From positions 1-5,805 of the forward strand of contig WQST01000163.1 in assembly GCA_009787745.1 (NCBI GenBank): a stretch of 5,805 bases of DNA, given 5' to 3'. This DNA comes from Lachnospiraceae bacterium. GTDB lineage: Bacteria; Bacillota; Clostridia; Lachnospirales; Lachnospiraceae. Position numbers and translations under genes: made by a program. Position 1 is the first letter of the stretch. The number at the start of each line of letters is the position of its first letter. The notes beneath the pieces are model-generated. The model was not told where the DNA came from and made no database searches. It saw only the letters and a list, made by a program, of their open reading frames with translations. Shown one piece after another: positions 1 to 3,247 of the stretch.

Positions 1-546
1 GAAATAGTTAAGTGCTTTGATATATTCGATACCGAGGATATTATTTGGTTGATTGAGGATTTGTGTTGCTTCTATATTAATATTAATATTAGAATTAATA
101 TTAGATTCGATAGCTTGGGCGCGCGCGCGCGGATATGACATGCCTTTTTTTATGTTTTTCTTTATGTCATTTCCGAAAGATGATTCATTATCCAATAGGT
201 TTAAGGCATTTTCAAGTATGTTAATGTCACCGCATTCACTGCCGAAACATAGAGTATCAATAACGCCCAATTTATCAAGCAGACGAACAGCGCCGCGAGC
301 GAAGTATTCCGCGCTGGCCGTAGCATAGCAAACAGGAAGTTCGAGGACTAAATCGGCGCCGCCAAGGAGAGCCATCCGTGTCCGCGAATACTTATCCATT
401 AGCGCGGGAGCGCCCCTTTGAACGAAATTTCCGCTCATCACTACAACGCAAAAGTCTGCTTGGGCGTTTTTTTTCGCTTCCTCGATTAAATATTTATGCC
501 CGTAATGAAAGGGGTTAAATTCTGCAATGATACCGATTGTTTTCAA
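1..546 (-). CDS. tmcAL: tRNA(Met) cytidine acetate ligase TmcAL, N-terminal part (runs off left edge)
   Basis: The 182 residues visible match the N-terminus of TmcAL (formerly YlbM), whose members are roughly 400 residues long, so over half lies outside the window. The family activates acetate with ATP and transfers it to wobble cytidine 34 of elongator tRNA-Met, giving N4-acetylcytidine; it is cytosolic. Visible signatures in order: the nucleotidyltransferase motif FNPFHYGH at residues 10-17 with the HxGH signature H14-H17; VVVMSGNFVQRG at 34-45; GADLVLELP at 63-71; FGSECG at 101-106; GMSYPRARAQA at 135-145; and PNNILGIEYIKAL at 167-179. The start is TTG at 546, because GGAGG lies 5 nt upstream and no ATG or GTG lies between them. 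Residues 149-158 form an Asn/Ile-rich run encoded by an ATT/AAT repeat, which looks like a lineage-specific insertion just before the conserved PNNILG segment. The gene is divergent from pta. Family assignment is confident; exact start slightly less so. Confidence 0.93.
   Translation of the reverse strand, partial: MKTIGIIAEFNPFHYGHKYLIEEAKKNAQADFCVVVMSGNFVQRGAPALMDKYSRTRMALLGGADLVLELPVCYATASAEYFARGAVRLLDKLGVIDTLCFGSECGDINILENALNLLDNESSFGNDIKKNIKKGMSYPRARAQAIESNINSNININIEATQILNQPNNILGIEYIKALNYF
75..104. repeat. ATT/AAT-rich short repeat inside tmcAL
   Basis: A run built from ATTAAT and AATATT units, interrupted by AGA, sits in frame inside tmcAL and encodes alternating Asn and Ile (about residues 149-158). 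It lies in a variable segment between two conserved family motifs. Repeats of this kind can change length by slippage; units of 6 bases would keep the frame. It is a low-complexity tract, not a mobile element. Confidence 0.6.
119..131. repeat. Alternating GC dinucleotide run inside tmcAL
   Basis: Thirteen bases of strictly alternating G and C lie within a much more AT-rich gene. On the minus strand they encode the Pro-Arg-Ala-Arg-Ala part of the conserved SYPRARAQA segment. The run is long enough to be slippage-prone or to favour left-handed DNA, but the simplest explanation is codon choice over a conserved peptide. Confidence 0.6.
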
Positions 547-551
547 GAAAG

Positions 552-556
552 CCTCC
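552..556 (-). promoter_or_regulatory. Shine-Dalgarno site fixing the TTG start of tmcAL
   Basis: Read on the minus strand this is GGAGG, followed by 5 nt and then TTG. No other start codon is suitably spaced, and the protein from this TTG begins MKTIGIIAEFNPFH, the usual N-terminus of the family. This supports a non-ATG start. Confidence 0.75.
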
Positions 557-610
557 TTGATTTTGATACTTGTGTGGGTGGTTGTTGGTTGTGGGCGCTA
601 GGTGGTTGCC

Positions 611-751
611 GCGTGTGAGAAACTTATATATCTATTGCAAACCCGCTCTCGCTCGGTGGAGAATGTAGCGGTACTAAGCTCGTGAAGGACACGAGCTAAG
701 TGCCGACATTCTCCAACGGTTTGCTATAGATATATAATTTCTCACTCACGC
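611..751. repeat. Long imperfect inverted repeat / structured element (MITE-like or structured leader RNA)
   Basis: Two stacked stems can be paired by eye. The outer stem joins 611-643 to 718-751 with about 31 pairs, interrupted by a one-base bulge at 623, a T/T mismatch (636/725) and a two-base bulge at 746-747. The inner stem joins 658-684 to 690-714 with about 24 pairs (658-666/706-714, 669-675/699-705, 677-684/690-697), a bulge at 667-668, one mismatch (676/698) and a five-base loop AAGGA at 685-689. An asymmetric internal loop (644-657 versus 715-717) separates them. No U-tract follows on either strand, so it is not an ordinary intrinsic terminator. The element could be a palindromic miniature element with arms of about 33 bp, or a structured RNA in the leader of tmcAL or pta. 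No target duplication could be recognised. Confidence 0.8.
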
Positions 752-769
752 CGTTATGCTGAGAGCGGG
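642..769. other. Pseudoknot-like long-range complementarity crossing the inverted repeat
   Basis: CCCGCTCTC at 642-650 is perfectly complementary to GAGAGCGGG at 761-769. The 5' copy is in the internal loop of the inverted repeat and the 3' copy lies beyond its outer stem, so the pairing order is crossed, as in an H-type pseudoknot. Bases 642-643 are shared with the outer stem, so the pairings may compete at that edge. The complementarity is seen directly; function is inference. Confidence 0.45.
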
Positions 770-797
770 GATGAATTTCCTTTATCTGTTTTATCGT

Positions 798-826
798 AAT
801 GTATCATATTATGAACTTGAAAGCAA
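798..826 (-). promoter_or_regulatory. Candidate tmcAL promoter (weak)
   Basis: On the minus strand TTGCTT (826-821) is followed after 17 nt by TACATT (803-798), preceded by TGA as in an extended -10. If used, the start would fall near 791 and the tmcAL transcript would carry the whole structured element in a leader of roughly 245 nt. The match is by eye and imperfect at both hexamers. Confidence 0.22.
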
Positions 827-845
827 TCGAAAAATATGGTACTTT
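817..845 (+). promoter_or_regulatory. Candidate pta promoter (weak)
   Basis: TTGAAA (817-822) is followed after 17 nt by TACTTT (840-845) with TGG directly before it, an extended -10 pattern. An alternative pair is TAGACA (851-856) with TACATA (874-879), also 17 nt apart. Either would place the structured element upstream of the pta transcript, so the choice matters for interpreting it. Both are weak matches. Confidence 0.22.
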
Positions 846-918
846 ATTGGTAGACAAAGTATATTCTAATACCTACATATCAGCACATAAAACATAACTT
901 AAACCAGAGGAGTCCAAC

Positions 919-1920
919 ATGTCATATATCGATAATATCAAAGAAAAAGCGCGTTCCAACCGCAAAAAAATTGTTCTTCCCGAAACAACTGACAAGCGAA
1001 CACTAATAGCTGCTTCTAATATAGTAAAAGAAGGCATCGCTGATATTATTATGATCGGTAATAGTGAAAAAATTCTTGATGGTGCTACTTGGCTTGAGAT
1101 TGATTTGGATGAAGTTACGATTGTTAATCCTCATACTACCGAACTTCTTGATGAGTATGTTACCTTGCTGTATGAAACCCGTAAGGATAAAGGAATGACG
1201 GTAGAAATGGCGCGTGAGATTCTGGTAAATGATGAACTTACGTTTGGGGTTGTGATGGTTAAGGCGGGACATGCTGATGGAATGGTGGCGGGGGCTTGTC
1301 ATGCAACGGCTGATACTTTACGCCCCGCTTTGCAGATTCTTAAAACGGCGCCGAATACGAAGCTTGTTTCGGGGTTTTTCGTAATGTGTTGCCCGAACAG
1401 CCCTTATGGGGAAGACGGAACGTTTATTTTCGCTGATTGCGGGCTGAATCAGGATCCGACTCCTGAGGAGTTGGCGGCGATTGCGGAAACGTCGGCGCGT
1501 AGTTTCAGGAGTTTGGTCGGAGCGAAACCGATTATTGCGATGTTGTCACATTCTACGAAAGGAAGTGCGAAGCATCCGCTTGTGGATAAGATGGTTGAGG
1601 CGACGAGAATTGCGAAGGAGTTATATCCGCATTTGGCGATTGACGGTGAACTGCAATCCGATGCCGCGATTGTTCCGATTGTTTCGAAGACTAAATCGCC
1701 CGGCAGTGAGGTGGGGGGAAAAGCCAATGTGCTTATTTTCCCGAATTTGGATTGCGGTAATATAAGTTATAAGCTTGTCCAGCGGTTGGGGAATGTTGAG
1801 GCTTACGGCCCGATGTTGCAGGGGATTGCGAAGCCTGTCAATGATTTATCGCGCGGGTGTTCGTGGCAGGATATTGTTGGGGTGGTGGCTTTGACGGCTG
1901 TTCAGGCGCAGTTGCATTAG
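919..1920 (+). CDS. pta: Phosphate acetyltransferase (short, single-domain form)
   Basis: This cytosolic enzyme converts acetyl-CoA and phosphate to acetyl phosphate and CoA, or the reverse, as the first half of the Pta-AckA route. At 333 residues it is full length for the short class, which lacks the N-terminal regulatory extension of enterobacterial Pta. Visible signatures: KIVLPE (17-22), HADGMVAGA (118-126), MLSHSTKGSA (208-217), IDGELQSDAA (241-250), NVLIFPNLDCGNISYK (270-285) and GPMLQGIAKPVNDLSRGCS (297-315). By alignment from memory with the Methanosarcina thermophila enzyme, the catalytic or CoA/phosphate-binding residues correspond to R88, R135, S311, R312 and D318, all present. MLSHSTKG has His where Phe is usual. 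The ATG start is supported by GAGGAG (907-912) six nt upstream. In many Clostridia ackA follows directly; here it does not, and the next genes are on the opposite strand. Confidence 0.97.
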   Translation: MSYIDNIKEKARSNRKKIVLPETTDKRTLIAASNIVKEGIADIIMIGNSEKILDGATWLEIDLDEVTIVNPHTTELLDEYVTLLYETRKDKGMTVEMAREILVNDELTFGVVMVKAGHADGMVAGACHATADTLRPALQILKTAPNTKLVSGFFVMCCPNSPYGEDGTFIFADCGLNQDPTPEELAAIAETSARSFRSLVGAKPIIAMLSHSTKGSAKHPLVDKMVEATRIAKELYPHLAIDGELQSDAAIVPIVSKTKSPGSEVGGKANVLIFPNLDCGNISYKLVQRLGNVEAYGPMLQGIAKPVNDLSRGCSWQDIVGVVALTAVQAQLH

Positions 1921-2138
1921 GTTGGATGAGATTTCCATACTTTTAAACTATTCAAAACCAGACATTTGATTAACATATATTAACAAGTAAATTGTATAAT
2001 TGTGTCTTTAATCCTTCGACGGCAATAATATCAATAGAATGATTGAGCAAAATTTTAAGATTTTTTTCCTCTCTTTGATCCATTCATTATTCATTGAAAA
2101 ATTATGGCGGAAGAAGCTTATGTTTAAAATACTTTAAA
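1921..2138. other. AT-rich convergent gap after pta
   Basis: No ackA start and no clear GC-rich hairpin with a T-tract follows the pta stop. On the minus strand a 37-codon frame (2083 down to 1970) encodes an amphipathic, protein-like peptide beginning MDQREEKNLKILL, but it has no Shine-Dalgarno sequence and is not called as a gene. It could be a small third gene or a decayed fragment. The rest shows only AT-rich sequence. Confidence 0.5.
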
Positions 2139-2147
2139 TTAAAGCTT
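2114..2147. repeat. AT-rich inverted repeat at the convergent gene end
   Basis: Arms 2114-2128 and 2133-2147 pair at 12 positions (AAGCTT with AAGCTT, TTTAAA with TTTAAA, three central non-Watson-Crick positions) around a four-base loop. It overlaps the last codons and stop of the 60-residue gene. Its position between convergent genes suggests a weak bidirectional terminator or mRNA 3' end structure, but no clear T-tract follows on either strand. Confidence 0.3.
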
Positions 2148-2321
2148 ACGATATTTCTCCATTTCTAACTCAGTCAAAGGTCTGCCCAAGTCCTTAGTCG
2201 CTTCTATCATTTTTCGCCATTCATATCGTTTTCCGTCCGGCTCTGCTGTTAATCTGCTGTCCATTGCGTAATAAGCTATATCTTTTAGATTTAATTTTAC
2301 ATTTTTTTTCATAGCCAACAT
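2139..2321 (-). CDS. Small protein of unknown function, partner of the upstream GNAT gene
   Basis: A 60-residue, highly charged, soluble-looking protein with no signal peptide or membrane segment. It starts with a Lys-rich segment, followed by KDIAYYAMDSRLTAEPDG (about 13-30) and YEWRKMIEATKDLGRPLTEL (about 33-52), and looks mostly helical. I do not recognise a named family; it resembles, from memory only, small proteins next to GNAT genes in Clostridia. AGGTG (2331-2327) lies five nt before the ATG at 2321 and overlaps the TAG stop of the upstream gene, with only 8 bp between the two frames, so translational coupling is likely. An internal ATG at codon 4 is a possible but less well placed start. 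It could be an accessory subunit, a substrate or an antitoxin-like partner of the acetyltransferase; it has no recognisable ribbon-helix-helix signature at its N-terminus. Confidence 0.75.
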   Translation of the reverse strand: MLAMKKNVKLNLKDIAYYAMDSRLTAEPDGKRYEWRKMIEATKDLGRPLTELEMEKYRKL

Positions 2322-2329
2322 AATATCAC

Positions 2330-2827
2330 CTACTTTCTAATATATTTGCTAATCAGTATGTCAGCAGCTTTATCATCAATGAACATCCTCTGTCCTCCAA
2401 TGATCTTAGCTCCCAAAGTTTTGGCATAATAATCAATCAGCTCACTTTTCGATGTAAATGCTACAAATCCGTCACAACCAGACTCAAAGCTATCCTGACA
2501 GGCAATAGCAAATAAATGCGCTCCTATCCCTTCGTATTTCCCTAAATGACCATAATTATGCGGTGCCGTTTCGACAATTTCAACATCAGCAACCCCACCA
2601 TCAATTTTCAATGAAATTCTACCCTGAACCGTATCGTCATCAAATACGAACAATTCAAAAATATTGTAACCATTTTTTTCAGTTTTAGCCCAATCAAATT
2701 TCCAACCTTTATAATCAACAGGCTTTATTGGAACTGCTCTTGACATATATCTTGTTTCTACCTGTTCACCAGTATGTCTATTTATCAAGCAATCTGTTAA
2801 TTTATCTATTATGATGTCAACTTCCAT
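2330..2827 (-). CDS. GNAT-fold N-acetyltransferase-like protein
   Basis: From the preferred start the protein has 165 residues. Its C-terminal half resembles the GNAT acetyl-CoA-binding core: the segment KYEGIGAHLFAIACQDS (97-113) fits the pyrophosphate-binding loop and helix of motif A (G100, G102), and LIDYYAKTLGAKII (130-143) fits the motif B helix before a final strand containing RMFID. The N-terminal portion (MEVDIIIDKLTDCLI) and the ETAPHNYGHLGKYEG stretch (86-100) look like family-specific conserved regions. Substrate is unknown. I chose ATG 2827 because GGGAG (2838-2834) lies six nt upstream; the frame is open to an ATG at 2920 (196 residues), but there GAGG is only 1 nt from the start. 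It is cotranscribed with the 60-residue gene. Alternatives are an antibiotic or protein acetyltransferase, or the toxin of a GNAT-type toxin-antitoxin pair; none can be chosen from sequence. Confidence 0.8.
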   Translation of the reverse strand: MEVDIIIDKLTDCLINRHTGEQVETRYMSRAVPIKPVDYKGWKFDWAKTEKNGYNIFELFVFDDDTVQGRISLKIDGGVADVEIVETAPHNYGHLGKYEGIGAHLFAIACQDSFESGCDGFVAFTSKSELIDYYAKTLGAKIIGGQRMFIDDKAADILISKYIRK

Positions 2828-2833
2828 AACATA

Positions 2834-2838
2834 CTCCC
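2834..2838 (-). promoter_or_regulatory. Shine-Dalgarno site favouring the internal start of the GNAT gene
   Basis: On the minus strand this is GGGAG, six nt before the ATG at 2827. The upstream in-frame ATG at 2920 has GAGG almost abutting it (one intervening base), which is poor spacing. The 31 codons in between are therefore probably leader rather than protein, though the frame remains open throughout. Confidence 0.55.
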
Positions 2839-2987
2839 TATAATCTAATAATAGCATATTTTTCTTCTCACTACAACGTATATCATGGTATATCATGGGT
2901 TCAAATGCCTTATTGCTCATACCTCAATTTTCAAATTAAACGCAACCCCTTTTCTTCCAACACGTAAATATCTACTTTTCATATCCT

Positions 2988-2993
2988 ATTATA
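2988..2993 (-). promoter_or_regulatory. Candidate -10 element for the GNAT/small-protein unit
   Basis: A perfect TATAAT is read on the minus strand at 2993-2988; the nearest -35 region 17-18 nt upstream (around 3011-3017) has only a partial match. Because ATTATAAT is symmetric, a plus-strand TATAAT also occurs at 2990-2995, without a -35. If used, the leader of the GNAT mRNA would be about 150 nt. Confidence 0.28.
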
Positions 2994-3137
2994 ATTTTGT
3001 CACATAAGGACTACTAATAGCGGCATTTTCTGTTGGAAAAGCTTGGTTTCTGTGTGAAATTATAATTGTTACGAAAATGTTACAAACGGGAAAAATACTC
3101 ACTAAAAATCCGCTTTCGTCGTTGTGGCATTTTTATA

Positions 3138-3143
3138 TATAAT
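3138..3143 (+). promoter_or_regulatory. Candidate -10 element for the surface protein gene
   Basis: A perfect TATAAT lies in an AT-rich tract about 105 nt before the start codon. The expected -35 position (3115-3120, TTCGTC) matches poorly, so use of this promoter might need an activator or another sigma factor. It would give a leader of roughly 100 nt containing both TTAAAAACGCG repeats. Confidence 0.33.
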
Positions 3144-3177
3144 TAACAAGAATAAAAATAAATCGTGATTTTCCCCC

Positions 3178-3215
3178 TTAAAAACGCGATAATATAGTTA
3201 CAATTTAAAAACGCG
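3178..3215. repeat. Two direct repeats of TTAAAAACGCG upstream of the surface protein
   Basis: Identical 11-bp copies occur at 3178-3188 and 3205-3215, 27 bp start to start, each followed by a similar AT-rich tail (ATAATAT and TTATATT). The second copy forms the 8-bp palindrome AACGCGTT (3210-3217). Identical GC-cored repeats in an AT-rich leader suggest a regulator site, but no known operator is recognised. Confidence 0.5.
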
Positions 3216-3247
3216 TTATATTCAGAGAATTTTACGGGGGTAAAATT

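Larger units (their letters stand above)
547..918. other. Divergent tmcAL/pta intergenic region
   Basis: This 372-bp gap has no convincing gene. From left to right it holds the tmcAL ribosome binding site (552-556), a GT-rich stretch on the plus strand (about 571-607), the long structured inverted repeat (611-751) with its distal partner (761-769), and an AT-rich portion (771-900) containing weak promoter-like matches on both strands. The pta ribosome binding site GAGGAG is at 907-912. A 32-codon open frame at 771-869 has no usable ribosome binding site and was not called. Confidence 0.7.
2921..3247. other. Divergent control region between the GNAT unit and the giant surface protein
   Basis: These 327 bp hold no convincing gene. 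They contain the TATAAT near 2990, a pair of TGTTAC direct repeats at 3067-3072 and 3078-3083 (11 bp apart), a perfect TATAAT at 3138-3143 on the plus strand, two 11-bp TTAAAAACGCG repeats at 3178-3188 and 3205-3215, and the ribosome binding site of the surface protein at 3236-3241. The region is strongly AT-rich apart from the CGCG cores. Confidence 0.65.

Noticed and set aside
53..328. Plus-strand open frame of 91 codons
   Set aside because: It lies wholly inside tmcAL on the opposite strand, where conserved family motifs are read; it has no credible ribosome binding site.
611..751. Intrinsic terminator for tmcAL or pta
   Set aside because: It lies upstream of both genes and no T-tract follows either arm, so standard termination does not fit.
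611..769. Known riboswitch or T-box leader
   Set aside because: I could not see T-box or familiar riboswitch core sequences; the arms are near-perfect palindromes, unlike known aptamers.
771..869. Plus-strand 32-codon frame after the structured element
   Set aside because: The GGGG directly abuts the ATG, which is unusable spacing, and the region more likely carries promoters.
1003..1302. Minus-strand open frame of 99 codons inside pta
   Set aside because: Antisense shadow of pta, whose catalytic motifs are fully conserved in the plus frame.
1449..1765. Two further open frames (minus 1449-1727, plus 1481-1765) inside pta
   Set aside because: Alternate-frame shadows; the plus one is an Arg-rich translation typical of an out-of-frame reading.
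3178..3215. CRISPR array
   Set aside because: Only two 11-bp copies with a 16-bp gap and no cas genes; too short for CRISPR repeats.
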